From: Candidatus Saccharimonadota bacterium
GTDB taxonomy: Bacteria; Patescibacteriota; Saccharimonadia; Saccharimonadales; Saccharimonadaceae
NCBI GenBank assembly: GCA_017431465.1
Contig: JAFRLA010000014.1
Coordinates: 1-64,000, forward strand
Reading direction: 5' to 3'
Length of the DNA: 64,000 nucleotides
Below are positions 16,965 through 25,208 of this stretch, one piece after another. Position numbers and translations under genes: made by a program. Under the pieces are notes generated by a model, which did no database searches, had not been told where the DNA came from, and worked only from the letters and a program-made list of their open reading frames with translations. The number at the start of each line of letters is the position of its first letter. Within the stretch, counting starts at the first letter, position 1.

Positions 16965-18127
16965 TTTTTAAACCTTTTTAAAATTTCGTCGAAAACTTTA
17001 TCAATTTTTTCAGTCATTGTTTCTGGTGAATATTCTTTTAGGCAAGCTGCTTTTGCGGCTCTGACAACTTCGTTATTCAACCCACGATTTTTATAAAGTT
17101 CCAAAATCGCATCGTACCATTCGCCTGGCTGGCAAAGGAATCCGGTCTTGCCATTTTTGATCGAGGTCTCGAACGTAAATGTTGGGGAGGCGATAGTCGG
17201 AGTTTCTACGATAGCCGCCTCAAAATACTTTAATTCGGATTTACAATTTGTAAAAATGTTGTCAGCCAATGGAGCAAGATTCACATCAACTTCAGAAATC
17301 AATCTCTGGAGTTCCATAAAATCGACTATTGGGTAAAATTCAATTTGGCCACGCTTGATAAACGGCGTTGCGGACTCTGGCAAATGCATCTCGCCGACAA
17401 TACGGAGCCGAATATCCGGGAAATCCGCGAGTAACTGCAAGATTTCTGGATAAATCACGCCTAAGTCGACAGCATGGGTGGCTGAACCAGAAAAATAACC
17501 TAGCGTGAAGTTTTTCTGTTTTTTCTGATGGTGCTTTTTTCTTACTAAAAATTCAGAATATTCGATTTGCTCTTTATTTAAAGAATTTTGAATCACAAAA
17601 TATGGCTTCTTGTCATGGTCGTTTGATAACAATTTGCCAAGATATTCGTTGGTGGCGATGAAGCCGTCCGCCGCATAAGATACTAGCTCGAAATTTGCGC
17701 AAGTATTAATCCAATAATCGCGATCAATTAAATCTGGCGAGACCGTGTTGAACATTTGTTTGACATGCTTCAGCCCGCAGACGCAATCGTCTAGATCGTT
17801 TAAAATTGGCAAACCATAGTTATGGGCGAGCATTGCTAAATCGTCCAAGACATAGTCCCAATGGTTTAGGCGCGAGAAAATTAAAATATCGCTATCTGGG
17901 ATTAAGGATTTTAATATTTCAATCTCGTCTAGGAAAAAGTAGATAAGCTGCCATTTTTCTGATTTTTTTGTTGCGCAAAAAGTGTTGTAGCCACGATAAC
18001 GAAAAGTCGAAGCGTCCGGCGAAGGATAAAGCATCAGCGCGACTTTCTTCCCTGCTTTTTTAGCATTTTTAGCTATCGCTTTCCGTTCTTCAGACGGGAT
18101 CTTCCAGGGTTCTAGGTTTATTTTCAT
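16961..18127 (-). CDS. GT4-like glycosyltransferase (GT-B)
   Basis: A 388-residue protein with ALMLYPSPDASTFRYRG near the start, a DLDDCV segment, YFSGSATHAVDL, and a C-terminal part ending in the Glycos_transf_1-type YFEAAIVETPTIASP (the E..E region) and NGKTGFL. It is a clear paralog of the N-terminal half of the 722-residue protein two genes upstream: DxDD, GYFSGSxTH, VDxNLAP and NGKTG all occur in the same order. AAAGGAG precedes the ATG. It overlaps the previous gene's stop by 4 nt. Confidence 0.85.
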   Translation of the reverse strand: MKINLEPWKIPSEERKAIAKNAKKAGKKVALMLYPSPDASTFRYRGYNTFCATKKSEKWQLIYFFLDEIEILKSLIPDSDILIFSRLNHWDYVLDDLAMLAHNYGLPILNDLDDCVCGLKHVKQMFNTVSPDLIDRDYWINTCANFELVSYAADGFIATNEYLGKLLSNDHDKKPYFVIQNSLNKEQIEYSEFLVRKKHHQKKQKNFTLGYFSGSATHAVDLGVIYPEILQLLADFPDIRLRIVGEMHLPESATPFIKRGQIEFYPIVDFMELQRLISEVDVNLAPLADNIFTNCKSELKYFEAAIVETPTIASPTFTFETSIKNGKTGFLCQPGEWYDAILELYKNRGLNNEVVRAAKAACLKEYSPETMTEKIDKVFDEILKRFKK

Positions 18128-18723
18128 AGTTTTACTCCTTTCGGGGTCGGGAGATTGAGCTCTTTAACTAAATTTCTTCCAGATTTCCCGGTTACCACAA
18201 AAACGTCATTTCGTGAAATCTCTAAACGATGCACCGGCGGAGCAAGTCTTTGTTCTATGTCGGAATAAAAACTATAGTCTTTCGGGGCTGGGGTATTCTT
18301 TTCTTTTAGAATATCTAGGTAATTTTTTGGGTTGGCAAGGCTATTTCTAGTGATAATTCTAAGTGCAAAATCATTTTTGACCGCAAACTTGGTAACAAGA
18401 ATCAGAATATCTGGCTCCATTAAATCATCGAAAATTAAATTTAAACGCTTCGGTCCGTCGTTGATCAAAATCATTTTCAGAGGGCCCGGGTTGGTTTTTA
18501 GCGCGTGCGTGACGGCGCCTTCTAGGGCGGGAGTCTTTTTACGCTGCGCTTTTCGATAGAAAGATTTGGCGGCGTCATAAAGATGTTTATGGCGAGTTTT
18601 AGTATTATAGACAAAGCGGTCTACGGAGCGTACGGAATTATAGATGGCGTTATACTTGGCTTTTGCAGCATCAAGCTCTTGCTCAAGCTCGACAATATAT
18701 CTTTCTAAATCAGGTTCACCCAT
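18124..18723 (-). CDS. Glycan-locus protein, possibly a partial GT-B domain; function unknown
   Basis: A 199-residue protein. An N-terminal helix with coiled-coil character (LERYIVELEQELDAAKAKY) is followed by a basic stretch and an alpha/beta region from ~82. That region vaguely resembles the N-terminal Rossmann half of WsaF-type glycosyltransferases, but there is no nucleotide-sugar-binding C-terminal domain. It could partner one of the adjacent enzymes. It lies 6 nt after the 722-residue gene and overlaps the next by 4 nt. Confidence 0.6.
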   Translation of the reverse strand: MGEPDLERYIVELEQELDAAKAKYNAIYNSVRSVDRFVYNTKTRHKHLYDAAKSFYRKAQRKKTPALEGAVTHALKTNPGPLKMILINDGPKRLNLIFDDLMEPDILILVTKFAVKNDFALRIITRNSLANPKNYLDILKEKNTPAPKDYSFYSDIEQRLAPPVHRLEISRNDVFVVTGKSGRNLVKELNLPTPKGVKL

Positions 18724-18729
18724 TACCTC

Positions 18730-20898
18730 TTAATTATATAACCTTAAGACCTCTTTTTCAAGATTACTCCAGCTGCGCGCTTTAACTGTCTCGGCGGAAA
18801 ATCTTTCAAGTTTTTCGCGAAGTTTAGGGTCAGACGACAGCTCTTCAATTTTTGCAACTGCATCGGAGATGTTGCCTGGCTCATAGAATAGGCAATTCTT
18901 TTCATTTTTTAGATATTCAATATTCCCTTCGTTTGGACGCACGACTACAAAGCCACCAGTTGCCATCATCTCTAATGGCGGGTAAGAAAAACTCTCCAAG
19001 ATACTGGTTTTTAAAAGAATGTCGCAGCTTTGGTAAATCTTCCCTACTTCATCATGCGGGATGTTTTGGTGGAAGCAATCAACATGGTACCAGCTTTTTG
19101 GCTTTCCGTTGTATGAAAGATAATGAATTTCGTATTTTTCCTTATCAAGTTTTTCGACAATGCGGAAACTCTCGTCGACGTTTTTATAGTGACTTTTACT
19201 GTCTCCCTCGATGAGAATTTTAATTTTCTTCGAGGGGCTAAACTTTCGCGTTTTGTACGGGAAAATTTTTGAGTCAATGCCGTTTGACGCGAACTTCACA
19301 TTTCTGTTGCCAAAATCTTTCTCGAGCCAATTTTTACACCACTTGGAGATGGTAACGTATTCGACTCCTGGGGCTTGATTATAGGTCGCGTTTGCGTCGC
19401 CTTTTTCTTTGGCTTTGCCATACTCGTAAAAATCCGTTTCAAAATTTTGGACCAGATACTTTCTGTGGTCACAGTTAGCGAGAGTAGTAATCGCGCCGAG
19501 CGTAGTCCAAAGCGTAGCGACCGCCGTATCGATATGTGCGGTGATCTCGTGTTTCACGATAGAGACCACCAGCAAAGTCCCTTCTCGCTGGACAATATCG
19601 GCTTCATCAGCGTCGGCGTTGCCGATAATAACGTCGTAGCCAGCATCCTTCAGCATAAACGCGTGTTTTAAGATTACCATTACCCCGCCGCTGACATTAG
19701 TCGTCGGGAGAATAAACATTATACTTTTTTGTAATTTCTCTGAGATAAAGTCGGCGAGGCCTTTGCCGGAGTAGGTCGTGATATATTTTCTCATTGCTTC
19801 GCTGTATGCATTTTCAGCAATTTCTTCGCGTAGTTGTTTATCCTCGATTAATTTCTCGAGCGAGTTCAGCCATTCTTTCTCGGTCGTGCAAAGCAGTCCG
19901 GTCTTACCATTTTGTATGGCGGCCTTAAACGCTCCAACATTAGACGCTACGGTTGGGACTTTAACCAGCGCGGCCTCTGTCCATTTATTTTCTGATTTAG
20001 CTTCATTGAAAATCGTATTTTCGATCGGAGCAAGGTTAATATCTACCGAATGAACTAGCTCTGGGAGTTTTTCCCAATCACAAAACGGAGCAACAAGAAC
20101 CTTGTCTTTAACGACCTCCATTTCACTCGGTAAATCTAAAATCCCAACAATTTTTAGATAAAGATTGTCGTGTTTTTTCAGAAGATCAATAATCGTTGGC
20201 ATAATTAGTTCAAAATCGCTATTATGCGTAATCGATCCAGAAAAATAGCCCATAATGACCTTATTTTCATCCCGACTTTTTTCGAGCGCAAGCTGAGAAA
20301 GTTCGACCATTCGTTCTGAAGCGACATTTCGATTGACAAATACCTCATCGAGCGCAGTCTTTTCCATTTCGGTTTTTAACCGTTCAGTTGTTGTAATGCC
20401 GTAATCGCAAAGGGCTAAAGTTTTACCCATACGGACAACTCCATCGTCGTAGGTCTTTTTTTCTTCTTTTGGCATATCCCGAACATACGGAATTTGGTTG
20501 GTGTATTTAGTATCATAAACTAAGTCGTCAATGTCGTAGAAAACTGTTTTGTTGTTTTCTTTTGCAAGTTTGATAAATTCCTCTACTATGGGCGTGACCG
20601 GGCAACGATAGAAAACAAAGCCCCTGTAAAACTTAAGGATGTCTAGCGTTAAATCTTCGTAGAAAATTTTGTCACAACGAATGCCGTAGGCTTCTAATTG
20701 CTCAATTTGATGATCGACGCGATAACGCTGAGGGTGTGGCAAAGTACAGCCGTTAATAAATAGGATGTCTTTAAAATCTTGGCCATCGCCAAAACCGTTT
20801 TTTAAATGAAATCCAATAAAGTTTTTACTTTTTTTGGCAAGGGCTAAAGGCCCTTCGTTTTTCAAAGTTCTTGCTACTTTTTTACTTAAATTATCCAT
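18730..20898 (-). CDS. Bifunctional tandem glycosyltransferase (two GT-B units)
   Basis: A 722-residue protein with two glycosyltransferase units. Residues ~40-375 contain YDIDDLVYD, GYFSGSITHNSD, VDINLAPIEN and NGKTGLL, and are paralogous to the 388-residue enzyme downstream. Residues ~390-720 begin MFILPTTNVSGGV and carry LVQNFETDFYEYG and ESFSYPPLEMMATGGFVVV (EX7E type), related to the WsaF-like enzyme upstream. Each half could add one sugar, coupling two transfers. GAGGAGG precedes the ATG, which overlaps the upstream gene by 8 nt. Confidence 0.87.
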   Translation of the reverse strand: MDNLSKKVARTLKNEGPLALAKKSKNFIGFHLKNGFGDGQDFKDILFINGCTLPHPQRYRVDHQIEQLEAYGIRCDKIFYEDLTLDILKFYRGFVFYRCPVTPIVEEFIKLAKENNKTVFYDIDDLVYDTKYTNQIPYVRDMPKEEKKTYDDGVVRMGKTLALCDYGITTTERLKTEMEKTALDEVFVNRNVASERMVELSQLALEKSRDENKVIMGYFSGSITHNSDFELIMPTIIDLLKKHDNLYLKIVGILDLPSEMEVVKDKVLVAPFCDWEKLPELVHSVDINLAPIENTIFNEAKSENKWTEAALVKVPTVASNVGAFKAAIQNGKTGLLCTTEKEWLNSLEKLIEDKQLREEIAENAYSEAMRKYITTYSGKGLADFISEKLQKSIMFILPTTNVSGGVMVILKHAFMLKDAGYDVIIGNADADEADIVQREGTLLVVSIVKHEITAHIDTAVATLWTTLGAITTLANCDHRKYLVQNFETDFYEYGKAKEKGDANATYNQAPGVEYVTISKWCKNWLEKDFGNRNVKFASNGIDSKIFPYKTRKFSPSKKIKILIEGDSKSHYKNVDESFRIVEKLDKEKYEIHYLSYNGKPKSWYHVDCFHQNIPHDEVGKIYQSCDILLKTSILESFSYPPLEMMATGGFVVVRPNEGNIEYLKNEKNCLFYEPGNISDAVAKIEELSSDPKLREKLERFSAETVKARSWSNLEKEVLRLYN

Positions 20899-22117
20899 CG
20901 TTAGACCTCCTCAGTATACTTTTTGCTTTGTTTACTACCCGTCGCGGGACGCTCGGTTTTGGCGGAGGCGCCGGAGCAACCAGAGGAATTGGGTTATACG
21001 ATACTTTTTCTGGGAGATTGGCTGAGACTTCGACAATGGCGGCCTTAGGTTTAACTGCGGCTCTCCGATAAATTCTCTTTGGCGGGACGATGGTCTTTTT
21101 AGCGGATTTGTTGGAAAGATTTTGGTTAACAAACTTGAGAAATTGCTCGTATCCTTTTTCTAATGGGAATTTTTGCATATACCGATAACCGAAGCTGCTC
21201 ATTTCGTCTCGCAGAGCATTGTTCTCGAGCAATTTTAAAAGCGCAGTAGCCACAGCCTCTGGGGAAGGCTCGGCCAAAAAGCAGCCTTGCTCCGGCAAAT
21301 CATAGAGATTATTCTCGCGGTACAACTCCACTACCGGTAGACCAGCGGCCATCATTTCGAATGGAATTCTAGAAGGATTCGACAGGCTCATGCAAAGCCC
21401 AACGGTACATTTATTATATAGCTCGTTGCATCTTTCTACTGGTATAACCCCGAGATTTTCTACTTGAAGATTATGGAATTCCTGTTCCTCAGATCCATAC
21501 AAATAAATTTTTACGTCTGGGTGGATTTTCTGGACAATTTGTAGCGCACGAAGGGCAATTTTATGACCACGACGCGGTTTGTTTGGCTGAAAAATATAGC
21601 AGATGGCCTTTTCCTTCTTAATGCTTTTTAGCGGCCTATACTTAGTCAGATCTGCGCAAAAATCGAAAGAGCTTGCATTCATCGGATAGTTTGTGCCAAT
21701 TTTATTAGCAAGCCAATGCCCAATAGTGATACCCTTTAATCCATAAGTGTACGAGCGCTCCGCCGAAAGATAGTCATCGCTCATTGGGAAGAACCATGGC
21801 TCAAAATCCTGGATAAAGTAGAGCTTTTGGCCAGCGCTTTGGCCAGCGACCGCTTCGACGGTATCCCAACTAGTAGCCACAATTGCGTCATAATTACCTT
21901 CCAGCTCATAGCCGGTATGAACCGTACCTTTTAGTGCGCCGTAATCTTTGCTAATTCGAGCTACGATTAACTCTGGGGATTCATGAGTTAGGCTATTGAC
22001 GTATAAATCGCAGATATATCCTTGGGAAACTAAATAATTAAAATTTGAGAAAATTGTACGGTGGCCACCAGAGACGTTATTGAAGTCTGGCACCAGCCAG
22101 GCAATTTTAGATTTCAT
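20891..22117 (-). CDS. WsaF-like glycosyltransferase with basic C-terminal tail
   Basis: A 408-residue protein beginning MKSKIAWLVPDFNNVSGG; the frame extends upstream, but TATAAT lies exactly 6 nt before ATG 22117, fixing this start. LYFIQDFEPWFFPMSDDY and PFEMMAAGLPVVELYREN match rhamnan-type WsaF glycosyltransferases. After residue ~330 there is a Pro/Lys/Arg-rich tail that may be disordered or bind the membrane. It is the first gene of the long minus-strand glycan operon, divergent from the ABC exporter genes. Confidence 0.85.
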   Translation of the reverse strand: MKSKIAWLVPDFNNVSGGHRTIFSNFNYLVSQGYICDLYVNSLTHESPELIVARISKDYGALKGTVHTGYELEGNYDAIVATSWDTVEAVAGQSAGQKLYFIQDFEPWFFPMSDDYLSAERSYTYGLKGITIGHWLANKIGTNYPMNASSFDFCADLTKYRPLKSIKKEKAICYIFQPNKPRRGHKIALRALQIVQKIHPDVKIYLYGSEEQEFHNLQVENLGVIPVERCNELYNKCTVGLCMSLSNPSRIPFEMMAAGLPVVELYRENNLYDLPEQGCFLAEPSPEAVATALLKLLENNALRDEMSSFGYRYMQKFPLEKGYEQFLKFVNQNLSNKSAKKTIVPPKRIYRRAAVKPKAAIVEVSANLPEKVSYNPIPLVAPAPPPKPSVPRRVVNKAKSILRRSNDG

Positions 22118-22175
22118 CTTTATATTATACCATAAAACTTGCCAGAAACAGGTAAAATATGCTAAAATAAACCTT
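22118..22175. promoter_or_regulatory. Divergent promoter region between the glycan operon and ABC exporter
   Basis: The minus-strand TATAAT (22129-22124) is 6 nt before ATG 22117. On the plus strand a TAAAAT sits 7 nt before ATG 22176. Both messages look leaderless. The 58-bp space is large enough for both -35 regions or a regulator site; I see no clear operator. Confidence 0.6.
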
Positions 22176-22976
22176 ATGAGTGTTATAGCACACAAGAACA
22201 CAATTCTGTTAAAAGAACTTGTAAAAACTGATTTTAAATTGCGTTATCAAGGCTCGGTATTGGGGTATTTGTGGGCAGTTTTGAGACCGCTTTTAATGTT
22301 TGCAATTTTGTATATTGTCTTTGCAAAAGTTTTGCGCTTCGGTGGGGATATTCCACATTATCCAGTGTATCTGCTCGTCGGCACGGTACTCTGGAGTTTC
22401 TTTGCGGAGTGTACCGGACAAGGCATCCATTCTATCGAACAGCGCGGAGATTTAATCCGAAAGATAAATTTTCCGAAGTACATTGTAGTGGTTAGCGCGA
22501 CCTCTACAGCCGTAATTAACCTCTTGATTAACCTCTGTGTTGTAGTAGTCTTTGCGTTACTAAACGGAGTGGAGATTAGTTGGAGTTGGCTTTTAGTTTT
22601 ACCCTCTGTTATTGAACTTTATGTCTTGGCGCTCGGCATTTCCTTATTGCTCGGGACTATAAACATTAAGTTCAAGGATATTGGTTCGATTTGGGATGTT
22701 CTCCTGCAGGCAATGTTTTATGCTGTGCCAGTAATTTATCCTATCACGATGGTGACCGCAGTATCTCCAGCAATTGCAGGAATTATCTTGACCAATCCAA
22801 TTGCCCAAGTGATCCAAGATGTTCGCTATAATATGATCACTAAAGAAACCGTGATCAGCTGGGGATACACCGGGATATGGTGGAGCCTAGCATCTATTCT
22901 CATCGTGGTGGTCGTAATGGTTTTGGCTGTTTTATATTTCCGGAAGAAATCGCCATATTTTGCGGAGGAGGTTTAG
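22176..22976 (+). CDS. wzm: ABC-2 type polysaccharide export permease (Wzm/TagG family)
   Basis: A 266-residue polytopic protein with six hydrophobic segments. The start ATG 22176 gives MSVIAHKNTILLKELVKTDF; the frame upstream of it is non-coding. LRYQGSVLGYLWAVLRPLLMF and RKINFPKYIVVVSA are family hallmarks. It forms the channel that flips a completed lipid-linked glycan outward, powered by the ATPase encoded next. Confidence 0.92.
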   Translation: MSVIAHKNTILLKELVKTDFKLRYQGSVLGYLWAVLRPLLMFAILYIVFAKVLRFGGDIPHYPVYLLVGTVLWSFFAECTGQGIHSIEQRGDLIRKINFPKYIVVVSATSTAVINLLINLCVVVVFALLNGVEISWSWLLVLPSVIELYVLALGISLLLGTINIKFKDIGSIWDVLLQAMFYAVPVIYPITMVTAVSPAIAGIILTNPIAQVIQDVRYNMITKETVISWGYTGIWWSLASILIVVVVMVLAVLYFRKKSPYFAEEV

Positions 22977-22977
22977 G

Positions 22978-24147
22978 ATGGAAAAAACTGTAATTAAAGT
23001 TACTAATCTATATAAAAGTTTTAAGCTCCCAACTGAGCGTGCTTGGGGAATTAAGCAGGCTTTATTTAACCGACTGCGCGGAATTAAAGGTTTTAAGCGG
23101 CAAAAAGTCTTGCGCGGGATTGATTTAGAGATTAAAGAAGGGGAGTTTATTGGTATTGTTGGTAAAAATGGTAGCGGTAAATCAACGCTACTTAAATTGC
23201 TGGCGAAAATTTATGAACCAGACAAAGGCTCGGTCGAAGTTAATGGTCGCCTCGTTCCCTTCATTGAGCTCGGCGTAGGATTTAACCCGGAGTTAACTGG
23301 TCGCGAAAATATCTACATGAATGGAGCATTGCTAGGGTTCTCTAACAAAGAAGTCGATAAGATGTATAAAGAAATCGTAGAGTTCGCCGAACTAGAAGAG
23401 TTTATGGACCAAAAATTGAAAAACTATTCTTCTGGGATGCAGGTCCGTTTGGCCTTTTCGATTGCGATTCGAGCGAATGGCGACATTCTTCTACTGGACG
23501 AGGTCTTAGCCGTTGGCGACGAAGCTTTCCAGAGAAAGTGTTTTGCTTATTTCGCAAAGCTAAAAAAGGAAAAGAAAACTGTTATTTTAGTTACTCACTC
23601 AATGGATTCAGTGCAACAGTTCTGTTCGAGAGCGATTTTAGTAAACGATGGGAAAATCGAAGCGGATGGTAGTCCAATTGAAATTTCTCAAAAATATCGC
23701 GAGCTAAATTTTGAGAACGGCGCGCAGTTATCTACAGAAGAAAAAGCCCTCGTTAATCAATTTATCGAAGTGTCCGGGGACGCAAAAGTCGAAAAGAACA
23801 AAGTCTTGCTAAACGTCCATTTAAAAGAGACTGCAAAGATGGATGACCCGGCAGCGGTAATCCGAATTTACCAAGAAGACGGAGTAATGGTTTATCGCTG
23901 GGCATCAGACGAGAAATTAAAAGAACCGCTAGATTTATCAAAAAAGACCACCATTAAATTAGAACTTGATAATATTTTGCCAGATGGCAACTTTACGGTG
24001 TCTGTAGCGGTAAAATCTCACGATCGTGCATCTGACTATGGAACCTTCAATAATATAACTTCGTTTAGAATTAACCCGAGAAATGCCTATATTTACGATA
24101 CTTTCTGGAAAATCCCTGAGAAATTCAGCATAAAGAAAGGAAAGTAG
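22978..24147 (+). CDS. wzt: ABC polysaccharide exporter ATPase with C-terminal domain (Wzt type)
   Basis: A 389-residue protein. Walker A GKNGSGKST, signature YSSGMQV, Walker B LLLDEVLAVGDEAF and H-loop LVTHSMD lie within residues 1-245. Residues ~265-389 form an extra beta-rich Wzt_C-like domain that in relatives binds the glycan terminus and sets substrate choice. GGAGGAGG lies about 6 nt before ATG 22978, 1 nt after the permease stop. Confidence 0.92.
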   Translation: MEKTVIKVTNLYKSFKLPTERAWGIKQALFNRLRGIKGFKRQKVLRGIDLEIKEGEFIGIVGKNGSGKSTLLKLLAKIYEPDKGSVEVNGRLVPFIELGVGFNPELTGRENIYMNGALLGFSNKEVDKMYKEIVEFAELEEFMDQKLKNYSSGMQVRLAFSIAIRANGDILLLDEVLAVGDEAFQRKCFAYFAKLKKEKKTVILVTHSMDSVQQFCSRAILVNDGKIEADGSPIEISQKYRELNFENGAQLSTEEKALVNQFIEVSGDAKVEKNKVLLNVHLKETAKMDDPAAVIRIYQEDGVMVYRWASDEKLKEPLDLSKKTTIKLELDNILPDGNFTVSVAVKSHDRASDYGTFNNITSFRINPRNAYIYDTFWKIPEKFSIKKGK

Positions 24148-24150
24148 GCA

Positions 24151-25200
24151 ATGCAGAAATACGGCCTATTATCCTATAAAACCGAAAACCTGGGCGATGA
24201 AATACAGTCGATTGCAGCACGAAGATTTTTGCCTAGGATAGATTATTATTTTGATCGCGATGACATAGATGCGACGAAGATTAAGGCGGGCGACAAAGTG
24301 AAGTTAATTATGAATGGCTGGTATACTCATCGCCCAGAAAATTGGCCGCCTAAAAACCCTGCAATTGAGCCTTTATTAGTTGCAATACACGTTGAGCAAG
24401 ACGCTTTAGAAGGTAGGCCAAAAGAAGCCTTTTTATCCGAAAAGAGCCAAGAATTTTTAAAAAAGTATGGGCCAATTGGGGCAAGGAACTTGCCAACTTT
24501 GGAACTTTTGAAATCATCCGGGATCGATAGTTACTTTTCTGGCTGTCTAACGCTTACTCTATTGCCAGACAAAAGTGTAAAAAAGCGAGATTTTATTTTA
24601 GCGGTAGATGTTTCTGACGAGGTCTTTTCGGAAATGAAGAAGCGCACGAAGCGAGAAATCATCCGCTTGGATGCTTACCGAATTCGCTCGTTAAGCCAAG
24701 AGCAAAAAATAGCCTTGGCGGAGTATTGGCTTTCGCTTTATCAATCTGCTCATGCAGTCGTCACTACTCGGCTCCATTGTATGTTGCCTTGTTTAGCGTT
24801 AGGAACCCCAGTACTAGCAATTTCTGGTAATGACCCAAAGCGTTATGCCGGCTTAATAGAATTAACTAACAATGCTACAGAAGCTGAATTCTTAAAGAAC
24901 TCTTCCCTGTTTAATCTAGACCAGCCGCGCCCTAATCCAGAAAACTTTAAGAAGTTGGCAAAGGAAATTGCGGAAAGTTGTAGTAAATTCACGGGGTACG
25001 ATTCGAAGAAGTCATACCTCGGAGATAAAGATATTGACGCCCTGTATACTGGTACTGATTTTATCGGGCTGATTGGCGAACTTTCCCGCGAAGCATACAA
25101 GACTGAGCGAATGGAACAAGAAATAATTGCTCTGAAAACTCCAGGCATCAAAATGGCTTCTAGAAAACTTGCGGAAGCTGTCAAAAGAAAATTTAATTAG
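24151..25200 (+). CDS. Polysaccharide pyruvyltransferase family protein (CsaB-like)
   Basis: A 349-residue protein: YKTENLGDEIQSIAARR at the start and TTRLHCMLPCLALGTPVLAISG near residues 207-228 are typical of the PS_pyruv_trans fold. The C-terminal ~60 residues are helical and basic. Relatives place ketal-pyruvate on wall polymers, while others in this fold act as glycosyltransferases. It begins 3 nt after wzt, so it is probably co-transcribed with the exporter. Confidence 0.82.
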   Translation: MQKYGLLSYKTENLGDEIQSIAARRFLPRIDYYFDRDDIDATKIKAGDKVKLIMNGWYTHRPENWPPKNPAIEPLLVAIHVEQDALEGRPKEAFLSEKSQEFLKKYGPIGARNLPTLELLKSSGIDSYFSGCLTLTLLPDKSVKKRDFILAVDVSDEVFSEMKKRTKREIIRLDAYRIRSLSQEQKIALAEYWLSLYQSAHAVVTTRLHCMLPCLALGTPVLAISGNDPKRYAGLIELTNNATEAEFLKNSSLFNLDQPRPNPENFKKLAKEIAESCSKFTGYDSKKSYLGDKDIDALYTGTDFIGLIGELSREAYKTERMEQEIIALKTPGIKMASRKLAEAVKRKFN

Positions 25201-25208
25201 TAATAGAA

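Noticed and set aside
18852-19214. Plus-strand frame inside the tandem glycosyltransferase gene
   Set aside because: Antisense to conserved GT motifs, Cys/His/Arg-biased, no ribosome site.
22080-22175. Upstream extension of the Wzm permease to ATG 22080
   Set aside because: The extension overlaps the divergent glycosyltransferase start and the promoter; ATG 22176 gives the standard Wzm N-terminus.
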